Notes: generated by a model from the sequence alone, not told the origin. Positions 1-9,045 are shown, counted from the first letter of the stretch. The stretch: 45,849 bases of DNA from Casp-actino8 sp041159745 (GCA_041159745.1 JBEAXP010000135.1:1-45849), one strand, 5' to 3'. Numbers and translations: made by a program.

Positions 1-684
1 AAGTTCCTCGATGTTCGGGCCGATCATCATTCCGGCCTCGGGAACCATCGCCTGATACGGATAGTGCCACGCCGTCACCACTTCGAGCGGGCGCTTCATG
101 CACGTGGCCAAGGACAGTGCCCACTGGGCCGCTTGCGTCGATCGACTCGAACCATCGACTCCGACCACGACCTTTCCCGGGACCGAACGGTTGCTCGATT
201 CCGGAACGAGCATCACCGGACACTTGGCTCGATGAACCACGGCGTAGCTGACCGAACCCATGAGCAGACCCTGAGCCGACCCGACGCCGCGCGTTCCGAG
301 CACGATCATCGCCACGTCGTCGCTGGCCTTCAGAATGGCCGTGGCCGGTGCGCCTTGTTCGAGGAAGGTGTCGATCGGTAGATCGGGGAATTGCTTGCGG
401 ACCCGATCGGCCAGTTCGTTGAGCATCGTTCGATGGCGCAAGTCGATTTCGTGCACTTCCTCGGACGACAATGCCGGGACCACGTACCCCGCACTCACAC
501 CGAGCGCCACCATCGTGGGCAGTGCGTAACTCGTCAGAATTCGCAGCGTCCGCTCGGATGAGCGCGCCACGTCCGCGGCCCACCACACTGCCATCTCCGC
601 ATTGGTCGAACCGTCGTATCCCACGAGAACGGGACGCGGATCGCCGTCGGACGAGTCGATGCGGGAGGACCAGGAGTTGCTCAT
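1..684 (-). CDS. Universal stress protein, tandem UspA domains (3' end cut by window)
   Basis: Open from an ATG at 684 to the window edge (228 codons visible, no stop). The first Usp domain starts with PVLVGYDGS near residue 19 and ends with the nucleotide-binding loop G-x2-G-x9-G-S, seen as GTRGVGSAQGLLMGS. A second domain begins with KVVVGVDGS around residue 175 and is truncated at base 1. Tandem UspA proteins in actinomycetes are cytosolic ATP-binding stress proteins; the exact role here is not known. The start is supported by GACAAT six bases upstream, with no Shine-Dalgarno, suggesting a leaderless mRNA. It lies downstream of pyrE on the same strand but probably has its own promoter. Confidence 0.9.
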   Translation of the reverse strand, partial: MSNSWSSRIDSSDGDPRPVLVGYDGSTNAEMAVWWAADVARSSERTLRILTSYALPTMVALGVSAGYVVPALSSEEVHEIDLRHRTMLNELADRVRKQFPDLPIDTFLEQGAPATAILKASDDVAMIVLGTRGVGSAQGLLMGSVSYAVVHRAKCPVMLVPESSNRSVPGKVVVGVDGSSRSTQAAQWALSLATCMKRPLEVVTAWHYPYQAMVPEAGMMIGPNIEEL

Positions 685-690
685 GTCGTC

Positions 691-696
691 ATTGTC
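691..696 (-). promoter_or_regulatory. -10 box of the usp gene (leaderless type)
   Basis: GACAAT on the minus strand is followed by GACGAC and the ATG at 684. The same string ACAATGACGACATGA occurs before the amidohydrolase at 11632. Transcription would begin at or next to the start codon. Inferred from spacing only. Confidence 0.45.
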
Positions 697-771
697 GAAC
701 GCTCGACGACGTCACGAGCGGAGAACATGGTCATTCGGTACGAAGGAATCACGCTCGGGGGACGAATGTCA

Positions 772-792
772 TCGGCTCGGAGACGAGCCCGA
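772..792 (-). terminator. Hairpin after pyrE
   Basis: Minus strand TCGGGCTCG-TCTC-CGAGCCGA folds as an 8-bp stem with one bulged G, 10 nt after the pyrE stop. There is no U-tract, as is common for terminators in G+C-rich actinomycetes. Possible end of the purA-purB-pyrE transcript. Confidence 0.35.
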
Positions 793-802
793 CCGCGATG
801 AG

Positions 803-1375
803 TCAGGTGCCGAAGCCGAAGCCGAGATCGGGTGCGGTGAGCATCGGAACGAACGGAATACCGCGCTCGGCCGCCATTGCGCCGCAGGTGCCACCACGAT
901 CGACGATCACCGTGATGAGGACCGGGATCGCGCCGAATCCCTCGACCACGTCGACCGCTTCCATGATGCTCGTGCCACGCGTGACGGTGTCCTCGGTGAT
1001 CACCACGCGATCACCCGGTTGCAGTGCGCCGGCCACACGGCCGGTGACCCCGTGATCCTTCGACTCCTTGCGCACACTGAAGCTGCGGAGTCGACGACCG
1101 CGGGTCGCGGCCACGGCCGCGATGCCGAATGCGACCGGATCGGCGCCCATCGTGAGCCCACCGATGGCCGTGGCGTCGGCCGGCAACAACGACAACGCGA
1201 CGTCGGCCACCAGCACGATTCCGTCGGGACGGCACGCGGTCTGCTTGGTGTCGAGGAACCATGTGCTCTTCGCACCCGACTTCAAGGTGAAATCGCCGGT
1301 CTTGAGCGAATGAGCGAGAACGTGCTGGCGAAGCGCGTCGCGAGCCGGATCGAGGGGCGGCAGGTTCGAGGTCAT
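803..1375 (-). CDS. pyrE: Orotate phosphoribosyltransferase
   Basis: Converts orotate plus PRPP to orotidine 5'-monophosphate in pyrimidine synthesis; cytosolic dimer. The 190-residue length is normal. Seen in the sequence: substrate loop FTLKSGAKSTWFLD near residues 29-42, and the PRPP-binding motif VVITEDTVTRGTS near 124-136. The ATG overlaps the purB stop as ATGA, so translation is probably coupled to purB. Placement of a pyrimidine gene at the end of a purA-purB operon is the only unusual point. Confidence 0.93.
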   Translation of the reverse strand: MTSNLPPLDPARDALRQHVLAHSLKTGDFTLKSGAKSTWFLDTKQTACRPDGIVLVADVALSLLPADATAIGGLTMGADPVAFGIAAVAATRGRRLRSFSVRKESKDHGVTGRVAGALQPGDRVVITEDTVTRGTSIMEAVDVVEGFGAIPVLITVIVDRGGTCGAMAAERGIPFVPMLTAPDLGFGFGT

Positions 1376-2676
1376 GCGTCGGGAAGTTGTTCGAACACTC
1401 GGTCGACGTGCACGAGAGAGCGTCGTAGGTCGAAGGCTTCGTCGAGGACGGCGGCCGGAACTTTCTGCAGACGCGGGTCGGCTTCGAGCACCGAGCGGAA
1501 CTGCTCACCCCGAGTCCACGAAACCGAGGAAGCCTCCTGAACCACGCGGTAGGCGTCGTCGCGCGTCATGCCGGTCTTCACGAGAGCGAGCAGCACCGGC
1601 TGACTGAACACCAATCCGCGAGTGGCGTTGAGATTCTCGCGCATCCGCTCGGCATGAACCTGCAGACCTTCGAGGAGTCGACGAAGTCGCTGCACCATGT
1701 AGTGAGCGAGAAGCGACGAATCGGGGAGAACGATTCGCTCGACCGAACTGTGCGAGATGTCGCGCTCGTGCCACAACGCGACGTCCTGCAGGGCGGCCTG
1801 CAGATTTCCACGCAACACGCGCGCGAGTCCGCTGATGGTCTCGGCCGAAATGGGATTGCGCTTGTGGGGCATGGCGGACGAGCCCTTCTGGCCGGCCTTG
1901 AATCCCTCCTCGACCTCGCGAACCTCGGTTCGCTGGAGGTGTCGCAACTCGACGGCGATCATTTCGCACGTCGCGGCCAGCGATGCGCAGGCCCACAGAT
2001 ACTCGGCGTGTCGATCACGGGCGATCACCTGAGTGGCCGGCACCGGAATCAGACCGAGCTTCTCGGCCACCGCTGCTTCCACCCGGGGATCGATGTTGGA
2101 ATACGTACCCACGGCCCCCGACAACTTGCAGACCGCGATGGCCTCACGAGCCCGGCGCAGGCGCTCGCGATCGCGATCGACTTGAAGTGCCCAGAGTGCG
2201 ACCTTCATCCCGAACGTGGTGGGTTCGGCGTGAACGCCGTGGGTTCGACCGATCATGACGGTTCCGCGATGGCGCTGGGCGATGGAAACGAGTGTGCGCA
2301 CGAGTTGACTCGACGCGTCGATGAGAAGATCGGACGCGTCACGAAGCATCCAGCACCAGGCGGTGTCGACGATGTCACTCGACGTGAGGCCGTAGTGGAT
2401 CCACGAGCTTTCCGGTCCGCCGATTCGAGCCTGGACCACGTCGACGAACGCCGCGACGTCGTGGTCGGTGACACGTTCGCGTTCGAGCACCGCGTCGATG
2501 AACGCGGCGTCGACCTGGGGGGCTCGCGCGCGACAGGCCGACGCGTCAGCGGCCGGGACGACTCCGAGTGAGGCGTGCGCCTCGGTTGCCAGCAATTCGA
2601 TCTCGAGCCAGCGGCCGAAGCGCGACTCGTCGGAGAACACCTGCTCCATCTCGGGGAGCGAGTAACGCGGAATCAT
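1372..2676 (-). CDS. purB: Adenylosuccinate lyase
   Basis: Cleaves SAICAR and adenylosuccinate, releasing fumarate, in purine/AMP synthesis. 434 residues, typical. Family motifs: HYGLTSSD near 94-101, GRTHGVHAEP near 143-152 with the catalytic His, and the signature loop SSAMPHKRNP near 266-275 with the flexible catalytic Ser. The frame is open further upstream into purA, but the ATG at 2676 overlaps the purA stop (ATGA) and gives the usual N-terminus MIPRYSLPEM. It is followed by pyrE with another ATGA overlap, so the three genes form one operon. Confidence 0.96.
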   Translation of the reverse strand: MIPRYSLPEMEQVFSDESRFGRWLEIELLATEAHASLGVVPAADASACRARAPQVDAAFIDAVLERERVTDHDVAAFVDVVQARIGGPESSWIHYGLTSSDIVDTAWCWMLRDASDLLIDASSQLVRTLVSIAQRHRGTVMIGRTHGVHAEPTTFGMKVALWALQVDRDRERLRRAREAIAVCKLSGAVGTYSNIDPRVEAAVAEKLGLIPVPATQVIARDRHAEYLWACASLAATCEMIAVELRHLQRTEVREVEEGFKAGQKGSSAMPHKRNPISAETISGLARVLRGNLQAALQDVALWHERDISHSSVERIVLPDSSLLAHYMVQRLRRLLEGLQVHAERMRENLNATRGLVFSQPVLLALVKTGMTRDDAYRVVQEASSVSWTRGEQFRSVLEADPRLQKVPAAVLDEAFDLRRSLVHVDRVFEQLPDA

Positions 2677-3956
2677 GTCGACGCTCCGTCCCATTGCAGC
2701 ACCGCATCGCGTTCGGGGCCCACACCCACGATGCGCACCGGAACGCCGACTTGAGCTTCGACGAGCGCGATGAAGCGGCGAGCGGCTTCGGGCAGATCGG
2801 CGGCCGAGCGACAGCCGCTGATGGAGGTCTGCCATCCGGGCAATGTTTCGTACACCGGTTCCACTCGGGCCAGTAGATCACTTCGGTCGGGATAGGCGGT
2901 GCATTCCCGACCATCGATTCGATATCCCACGCATACCTTGACTTCGTCGAAGGTGTCGAGCACGTCGAGCTTGGTGAGGGCGACCTCGGTGAGGCTGTTC
3001 ACCCGCACCGCGTGGCGCAACATGACGCAGTCGATCCAACCGGTGCGTCGACGACGCCCGGTGACCGTGCCGAACTCGCGGCCGATGTCCACCAGCGCCT
3101 CGCCCTTCGCGTCGAGCAACTCGGTGGGAAACGGGCCCGAACCCACGCGTGTCGTGTACGCCTTGGTGATCCCGACGATGCGATCGAGCAAACGCGGACC
3201 GAGCCCCGAACCGGCCGACGCGCCACCCGCGGTGGGGTTGGACGAGGTGACGTACGGATACGTGCCGTGGTCGAGATCGAGGAACGTGGCCTGAGCGCCT
3301 TCGAGCAGAACGGCCTCACCCGACTCGACAGCGGCGTGGAGCAGGTCGACGGTGTCGGCCACGTACGGAGCCAGTCGACGACCGAGCACGGTGAACTGAT
3401 CGACGACCGCATCGACGTCGATGGGCTCACCACCGGCGGCCGCGAGATCGGCATTGGCGTCGACGGCGCGGGCGCGAACCATCGCCGCGAACGACGCCGC
3501 GTCAAGAACGTCACCGGCACGGATTCCGACACGTCTCGCCTTGTCGGCGTAGGCCGGACCGATGCCCTTCAGCGTGGTGCCGATCTTGCCGTCGCCTCGT
3601 TGGGATTCGAGGAGCGCGTCGAAGGACTGATGCCACGGGAAGATGAGGTGCGCCTGGCTCGAGACTCGCAACCGCGAGCACGACACGCCTCGGGCCTCGA
3701 GGCGATCGATCTCGCCGAACAGAGTGGGGAGGTCGACCACCACGCCGTTGCCGATCACCGGAGTGACGTGTCCGTAGAGAACTCCGGACGGAATCAATTG
3801 AAGCGCGTACTTCTCGGAACCCACCACCACCGTATGGCCGGCGTTGTGTCCGCCCTGATAGCGAGCGACGACCGAATGATCGCGGGCGAGCAGGTCGATG
3901 ACCTTCGCCTTGCCCTCGTCACCCCATTGGGCACCCACGACCACGGTGACCGGCAT
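2673..3956 (-). CDS. purA: Adenylosuccinate synthetase
   Basis: Uses GTP and aspartate to turn IMP into adenylosuccinate, the first step to AMP. 427 residues, normal length. GAQWGDEGKAK at residues 8-18 is the GTP-binding loop with catalytic Asp13; the IMP site is represented by GHNAGHTVV near 38-46. The ATG at 3956 is chosen because GAAGGAG lies about 7 nt upstream; an in-frame GTG at 3962 would sit directly against that site. First gene of the purA-purB-pyrE operon. Confidence 0.96.
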   Translation of the reverse strand: MPVTVVVGAQWGDEGKAKVIDLLARDHSVVARYQGGHNAGHTVVVGSEKYALQLIPSGVLYGHVTPVIGNGVVVDLPTLFGEIDRLEARGVSCSRLRVSSQAHLIFPWHQSFDALLESQRGDGKIGTTLKGIGPAYADKARRVGIRAGDVLDAASFAAMVRARAVDANADLAAAGGEPIDVDAVVDQFTVLGRRLAPYVADTVDLLHAAVESGEAVLLEGAQATFLDLDHGTYPYVTSSNPTAGGASAGSGLGPRLLDRIVGITKAYTTRVGSGPFPTELLDAKGEALVDIGREFGTVTGRRRRTGWIDCVMLRHAVRVNSLTEVALTKLDVLDTFDEVKVCVGYRIDGRECTAYPDRSDLLARVEPVYETLPGWQTSISGCRSAADLPEAARRFIALVEAQVGVPVRIVGVGPERDAVLQWDGAST

Positions 3957-3989
3957 GTTCACGCTCCTTCACGACTGGAACGTGATGTG

Positions 3990-3995
3990 ACTGTA
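3990..3995 (-). promoter_or_regulatory. Putative -10 box for purA operon
   Basis: TACAGT on the minus strand lies about 33 nt before the purA ATG, in the short gap after clpB, which would give a leader of roughly 25-28 nt carrying the AAGGAG ribosome site. No clear -35 was recognised. This would let purA be transcribed independently of clpB. Confidence 0.35.
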
Positions 3996-4035
3996 CTCGC
4001 TCGTTCCGCTCGAACCTCGGGGCGGAGAACCGACG

Positions 4036-6519
4036 TCACGAGTGCAGGACGATCCGATCGTCCTGCACCTCGACGTTGATCATGCCGTCCTCGGTCACCT
4101 TGCCCTCGAGGATGAGGATCGAGGCGTTGTCGCCGATGACCTTCTGGATCACGCGCTTCAACGGTCGGGCGCCGAAGGACGGGTCGTAGCCGTCGCGAGC
4201 CAACTTGGCCATGGCCTCCGGGCTCACGTTGAGCGTGATCCGCCGGTCGGCCAGACGCTTGCGGAGCCGCTCCACCTGGATCTCGACGATCTTCGACAAA
4301 TCGCTCTCGTCGAGCGGTCGGAAGCGAATGATCTCGTCGATGCGGTTGACGAACTCGGGCTTGAAGTATTCGATCGGCTCGCCCGGAAGGTTCGACGTCA
4401 TGACGACCACCACGTTGGTGAAGTCGACCGTGCGACCCTGACCGTCGGTGAGACGACCGTCGTCGAGTACTTGCAACAAGATGTTGAAGACGTCGGGGTG
4501 CGCCTTCTCGATCTCATCGAGCAGAACCACGCTGTACGGACGGCGACGAACCGCTTCGGTGAGCTGACCGCCTTCGTCGTAACCCACGTATCCGGGAGGT
4601 GCGCCCACCAGACGCGACACCGAGTGCTTCTCCATGTACTCGCCCATGTCGATGCGAACCATGGCCCGCTCGTCGTCGAACAGGAACTCGGCCACGGCCC
4701 GCGCCAACTCCGTCTTGCCGACTCCGGTGGGACCGAGGAACAGGAACGAACCGATCGGACGATTCGGATCGGAGAGACCGGCTCGACTGCGGCGAATTGC
4801 GTTGGACACCGCGACGACGGCCTCGTGCTGGCCGACCACCCTCTGATGCAGGAGATCTTCGAGGTGGACGAGTTTCGACATCTCGCCCTCCATGAGGCGA
4901 GTGACCGGCACACCGGTCCACTTGCTCACAACCTCGGCGATGTCCTCGGCGTCGACTTCTTCCTTCAACATCTTGTTGCCGGTCTGCAGCGAATCGAGAT
5001 GCGTGGTCGCTTCGGCGATGCGGCGCTCGATCTCGGGCATGCGCCCGTACTGCATTTCGGCGACCTTGTTGAGGTCGGTCTCACGCTCGATCGCGCCACG
5101 AACCTGCTCGAGTTCTTCCTTCAGGTTCCGGATGGCCGCGATCGCGTCCTTCTCCTGCTGCCAGTGCTCGCGCATCTCGGCCGACTGCCGCTGGAGGAGG
5201 ACGAGTTCGTCGTTGAGCGCACCCAGACGCTCCTTCGACGCCGAGTCGGTCTCCTTGTCGAGAGCCACCTTCTCGATCTCCAACTGGAGGATGCGGCGCT
5301 CGACGATGTCGATCTCGGTCGGCAGCGAGTCGATCTCGATGCGCAACTTGCTGGCCGCTTCGTCGACCAGGTCGATGGCCTTGTCGGGCAGGAAGCGATT
5401 GGTGAGATAGCGATTGGACAGAACCGCCGCGCTCACCAGAGCCGAGTCCTGGATTCGGACACCGTGGTGGACTTCATAGCGCTCCTTCAGTCCACGCAGA
5501 ATCGCGATGGTGTCCTCCACGGTGGGTTCGCCCACGTACACCTGCTGGAAACGGCGTTCGAGCGCCGGATCCTTCTCGACGTACTTGCGGTACTCGTCGA
5601 GAGTGGTGGCGCCGATCATGCGCAACTCGCCACGCGCGAGCATCGGCTTGATCATGTTGCCGGCATCCATCGCACCTTCGGCACCGCCGGCTCCGACGAT
5701 CGTGTGCAGTTCGTCGACGAACGTGATGACCTCGCCGGCCGAATCGGTGATCTCCTTGAGCACGGCCTTGAGCCGCTCCTCGAACTCGCCGCGGTACTTC
5801 GCCCCGGCCAGGAGCGCGGCGATGTCGAGCGAGATGAGACGCTTGTTCTTGAGACCTTCGGGCACGTCACCGTCGGCGATGCGGCGAGCGAGACCCTCGA
5901 CGATCGCCGTCTTGCCCACACCCGGTTCGCCGATGAGAACCGGATTGTTCTTGGTCCGACGACTCAGGACCTGGATCACGCGGCGAATCTCTTCGTCGCG
6001 GCCGATGACGGGATCGATCTTTCCGTCACGCGCGCGCTTGGTGAGATCCTGCCCGTACTTCTCGAGGGCCTGGAACTGGTCCTCGGGATTCTGGCTCGTG
6101 ACTCGGTGGCTGCCGCGTACGTCGCGCAGGGCCTGCAGGAGTTCTTCGCTGCCGACACCGAGACGTTGATTCATCGCCAGCAGCAAGTGCTCGACCGACA
6201 AGAAGTCGTCCTTGAAATCCTTGCGGTAACGCTCGGCGTTGTCGAACACGTTGTTGAGTTCGCGGTTCATGCGCGGTTCTTCACCGCCGTACGCCTTAGG
6301 CAACTTGGCCACGGCTTCGTCGGCCTGATTGCGAACCATCAACGGTGCGAGGCCGAGTTTCGACAGAACGGCCGGAACGATCGTGTCGTCCTGCCGCGCG
6401 ATGGCCGCCATCACGTGATCGGGAGTGATCTCCGGATTGGAGAGTGACTTGGCCTGGTCGAGAGCGGCCGCCACCGCCTCCTGGGTCTTGTGGGTCCATT
6501 GCTTCGGATTGATTGCCAT
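4036..6519 (-). CDS. clpB: ATP-dependent disaggregase ClpB
   Basis: Hexameric AAA+ chaperone that threads aggregated proteins and works with DnaK/DnaJ/GrpE. 827 residues in order: Clp_N repeats (from about 10 to 140), NBD1 with GEPGVGKTAI and Walker B VDELHT, the coiled-coil middle domain around 400-510, and NBD2 with GPTGVGKTEL and LLDEIEKAHPD. The ATG at 6519 has a strong GAGGAGGT ribosome site upstream. After sensor 1 (MTSNL) only seven residues precede FKPEFVNRIDE, so the protein is about 20-30 residues shorter than enterobacterial ClpB. It is the last gene of the dnaK-hspR operon, where HspR control is usual. Confidence 0.96.
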   Translation of the reverse strand: MAINPKQWTHKTQEAVAAALDQAKSLSNPEITPDHVMAAIARQDDTIVPAVLSKLGLAPLMVRNQADEAVAKLPKAYGGEEPRMNRELNNVFDNAERYRKDFKDDFLSVEHLLLAMNQRLGVGSEELLQALRDVRGSHRVTSQNPEDQFQALEKYGQDLTKRARDGKIDPVIGRDEEIRRVIQVLSRRTKNNPVLIGEPGVGKTAIVEGLARRIADGDVPEGLKNKRLISLDIAALLAGAKYRGEFEERLKAVLKEITDSAGEVITFVDELHTIVGAGGAEGAMDAGNMIKPMLARGELRMIGATTLDEYRKYVEKDPALERRFQQVYVGEPTVEDTIAILRGLKERYEVHHGVRIQDSALVSAAVLSNRYLTNRFLPDKAIDLVDEAASKLRIEIDSLPTEIDIVERRILQLEIEKVALDKETDSASKERLGALNDELVLLQRQSAEMREHWQQEKDAIAAIRNLKEELEQVRGAIERETDLNKVAEMQYGRMPEIERRIAEATTHLDSLQTGNKMLKEEVDAEDIAEVVSKWTGVPVTRLMEGEMSKLVHLEDLLHQRVVGQHEAVVAVSNAIRRSRAGLSDPNRPIGSFLFLGPTGVGKTELARAVAEFLFDDERAMVRIDMGEYMEKHSVSRLVGAPPGYVGYDEGGQLTEAVRRRPYSVVLLDEIEKAHPDVFNILLQVLDDGRLTDGQGRTVDFTNVVVVMTSNLPGEPIEYFKPEFVNRIDEIIRFRPLDESDLSKIVEIQVERLRKRLADRRITLNVSPEAMAKLARDGYDPSFGARPLKRVIQKVIGDNASILILEGKVTEDGMINVEVQDDRIVLHS

Positions 6520-6532
6520 GATCGCTACCTCC

Positions 6533-7474
6533 TCAGATGGTCGATCGGTTGGCTGCGACTGACGACAGCCAGTGACGAGCGGACTCGGACAATTCGGTGA
6601 TCTTCTTGTAATCGGCGACGTCGTCGGGAAGATGCACGAGCGCGTCGGCCAGGCGGGCGGCATCGTCGGGCCGCTGCGGCACCTGGCGCAGCGGCCGGAT
6701 GTAGGTGCGAATCGTGAACAGGACGCAGTTCGTGCTCGCGAACCGTCGCAGCGTTTCGCGCTCGACACGCAGGAACAACCGATCGGGAGTCGTCGGATCG
6801 CCCACGTCGGGAATCGGCGGAGCAGCCGGTGCCGTGCCGTCGAGCGGTTGATACAACTCGTCGGTGTCGAGGACTCCCCAACCCAGACGCCAGAACGAAC
6901 GGTCGGGTGCGAGCCGAGCGAAGAAATCGTCGATGGTCGACTCGAGCTGTTCGTTGAGCCGGGAGACCGGTGCGTGGACATCGGCCATCGACTGGCCCAA
7001 CTTCGACGCGAGATCCCAACGGTTGGGGAAGCACACGGTTCCCCCGCCGAACACCAGTCGGCCATCGCGCTCGACGAGCAATGCGAAGTCCTCCTGCACG
7101 AGGCGACCGGCGATCGACAACGGATGTTCGGACCACCGACCATCGGCGTCGGCCACGATGCGGAACCGCTCGTTGCGGTGAAGATTCACCACGTCGTCTC
7201 CCGACCGCACGAACCACTGCGGCCACTGGGCACAAAGATGGTCGACGAGAGCTCCGAGGATCTCCGCCGCCTCGGGTTCGATCCCGGGGAGAACGCGGAC
7301 GGCGGTGTCGTAGTTGTCGCGCAGCACGTCGGCCTTGCGATCCATCTCGTGGTCGTAGTCGTCGCCGATCTGGATCCAGTCGGACAGATCGAGCTGACGC
7401 AGACCGAGACGCCACCGGAAGGATCCGGCGACATACGGCTGATAGTCGGGGGCCGCGCGCACGATGTCGGTCAC
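6533..7474 (-). CDS. DUF3445 haem-dependent oxidative N-demethylase family protein
   Basis: 313 residues resembling the DUF3445 family (haem-dependent oxidative N-demethylases, related to dimethylamine monooxygenase DmmA), which remove N-methyl groups and release formaldehyde. Family-like stretches: FRWRLGLRQLD and WIQIGDDYDHEM at the N-terminus, QEDFALL, VCFPNRWDLASKLG with IHAP-like DVHAPV, WRLGWGVLD, LFLRVERETLRRF and VLFTIRTYIRPL. The substrate cannot be read from sequence. The GTG start overlaps the hspR stop (GTGA) and clpB begins 13 nt after the stop, so the gene is embedded in the heat-shock operon. I know of no standard role for this family there. Confidence 0.8.
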   Translation of the reverse strand: MTDIVRAAPDYQPYVAGSFRWRLGLRQLDLSDWIQIGDDYDHEMDRKADVLRDNYDTAVRVLPGIEPEAAEILGALVDHLCAQWPQWFVRSGDDVVNLHRNERFRIVADADGRWSEHPLSIAGRLVQEDFALLVERDGRLVFGGGTVCFPNRWDLASKLGQSMADVHAPVSRLNEQLESTIDDFFARLAPDRSFWRLGWGVLDTDELYQPLDGTAPAAPPIPDVGDPTTPDRLFLRVERETLRRFASTNCVLFTIRTYIRPLRQVPQRPDDAARLADALVHLPDDVADYKKITELSESARHWLSSVAANRSTI

Positions 7475-7884
7475 GACTGCCTCCGACCGCGGCGGAGCAC
7501 CGGTGGGACCTGTCCGAACACCGCGACCTGCTGGCGCAACGGAACGAGTCCGCCCGTCCGACTCGCGTTGGGATCGGCCGCCGAGATGGCCTGTGCCGCG
7601 AGCAGACGCAGACGATCGACTTCGTCGCGCAGGCGCGCCACTTCAGCCTCGAGGTCCATGATGCGCCGAATTCCTTCGACGTTCATTCCGGCCGCCGTGA
7701 GTTCGGCGATTCGACGCAAACGCGCGATGTCGGCTTCGGAGTAGCGGCGATCGCCCCCGCGGGTGCGGGCGGGCTGCAGCAGACCACGTCGCTCGTAGAT
7801 GCGCAACGTCTGCGGATGCATGCCCGCCAACTCGGCGGCCACCGAAATCACGTACATCGTCTGCTCTCGACCAGGCACGTTCAT
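7471..7884 (-). CDS. hspR: MerR-family heat-shock repressor HspR
   Basis: Autoregulatory repressor that binds HAIR inverted repeats and is stabilised by DnaK. The MerR helix-turn-helix is visible as YVISVAAELAGMHPQTLRIYERRGLL (residues 11-36), followed by GGDRRYSEADIARLRRI and a leucine/arginine-rich dimerisation helix near 65-85. About 137 residues, typical. GTG-GTG-ATG occur at 7890, 7887 and 7884; the ATG was chosen, 6 nt after dnaJ, though the upstream GTGs or the ATG at 7858 cannot be excluded. A HAIR-like site sits upstream of dnaK at 11563-11583. Confidence 0.9.
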   Translation of the reverse strand: MNVPGREQTMYVISVAAELAGMHPQTLRIYERRGLLQPARTRGGDRRYSEADIARLRRIAELTAAGMNVEGIRRIMDLEAEVARLRDEVDRLRLLAAQAISAADPNASRTGGLVPLRQQVAVFGQVPPVLRRGRRQS

Positions 7885-7890
7885 CACCAC

Positions 7891-9000
7891 TTACTTGCGG
7901 TTCCGCTTCAACTTCTCGCGCGGATCGTCGGAAGACAAGGCGGCCAACTGCTCGATCGCCTTCTTCTCGTCGTCCGACAGCGAGGTCGGGACGACCACGT
8001 CGACGGTCACGATGAGATCGCCCTTGACCTTGGCAGTTTCGATGCCGCGGCCCTTCACGCGATGTCGAGAACCGCTCTGCGTGCCGGGCTTGATGCGAAG
8101 GGTCACACCCTCGCTCGACAACGTGGGAACTTCGATATCGGCACCGAGTGCGGCCTCGGCGAACGAGATCGGGACCCGAACGGTGAGATTGTCGCCGTCA
8201 CGACCGAACAATTCGTGACCACTCACGTGGCACACGATGAACAGGTCGCCCGACGGGCCGCCGTTGCGGCCGGGCTCGCCGCGGCCGGCCAGACGAATGC
8301 GCTGCCCGTTCGCGATTCCGGCCGGCACGCGCACCTTCACTTCGCGTGCGCGCTTCTCGATTCCGGTGCCACGGCACACTCCGCACGGGTCCTTGATGAC
8401 ATTGCCGCGACCATTGCATCGACCGCATGGACTCGCGAACGCGAAGAAGCCCTGGTTGTCCTCGACCTGTCCGCGACCTCCGCACTGCGAGCACACATCG
8501 ACCTTCGAACCGGGTCGCGCGCCCGAACCGCTGCACGTCTGGCAGCGATCGTCGCTCGTGAGATGCACGCTGGTGGTGACACCGAGAGCGGCCTCTTCGA
8601 AATCGAGCATGAGTTGCGACTCGAGATCGGAACCTCGCCGCGGGCTCACGCCGGAGGACGGACGACCACCACGACTGCGCCCACCCGAGAACATTCGGAA
8701 CAGATCTTCGAATGAACCGGCCTCACCACCGACGGTGAAACGCATGTTGCCCATTCCCATCGGGCCCATGCGGCGCACTTCGTCGTACTCGCGGCGCTTC
8801 TCGTCATCGGACAAGACGTCGTAGGCGGCCGAGATTTCCTTGAAGCGCTCTTCGGCCTCGGCGTTGCCGGGATTCGCGTCGGGGTGGTTCTCGCGCGCCA
8901 GCTTGCGGTACGCCTTCGTGATGTCCTTGGCCGACGCGTCGGACGAGACACCGAGCACGGCGTAGTAGTCCTTCTCGTACCACTCGCGCTGTGCGGTCAT
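7891..9000 (-). CDS. dnaJ: Co-chaperone DnaJ (Hsp40)
   Basis: Stimulates DnaK ATPase and presents unfolded clients. 369 residues in canonical order: J-domain with H39-P40-D41, a Gly/Met/Ser-rich linker (about 80-120), four CxxCxGxG zinc repeats between about 153 and 213 (CQTCSGSG, CSQCGGRG, CGRCNGRG, CGVCRGTG), then the C-terminal substrate-binding domains. The ATG at 9000 is preceded by GGAGAGGAGGGG. Third gene of the dnaK operon; hspR follows within a few bases. Confidence 0.96.
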   Translation of the reverse strand: MTAQREWYEKDYYAVLGVSSDASAKDITKAYRKLARENHPDANPGNAEAEERFKEISAAYDVLSDDEKRREYDEVRRMGPMGMGNMRFTVGGEAGSFEDLFRMFSGGRSRGGRPSSGVSPRRGSDLESQLMLDFEEAALGVTTSVHLTSDDRCQTCSGSGARPGSKVDVCSQCGGRGQVEDNQGFFAFASPCGRCNGRGNVIKDPCGVCRGTGIEKRAREVKVRVPAGIANGQRIRLAGRGEPGRNGGPSGDLFIVCHVSGHELFGRDGDNLTVRVPISFAEAALGADIEVPTLSSEGVTLRIKPGTQSGSRHRVKGRGIETAKVKGDLIVTVDVVVPTSLSDDEKKAIEQLAALSSDDPREKLKRNRK

Positions 9001-9045
9001 CGTGTCCCCTCCTCTCCCCGGCCGTGAACGATCAGTGCCGCGATC

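Noticed and set aside
4042..6447. 801-codon open frame antisense to clpB
   Set aside because: Open only because of the G+C-rich codon bias of clpB; its translation has no recognisable domain, and clpB itself is unambiguous.
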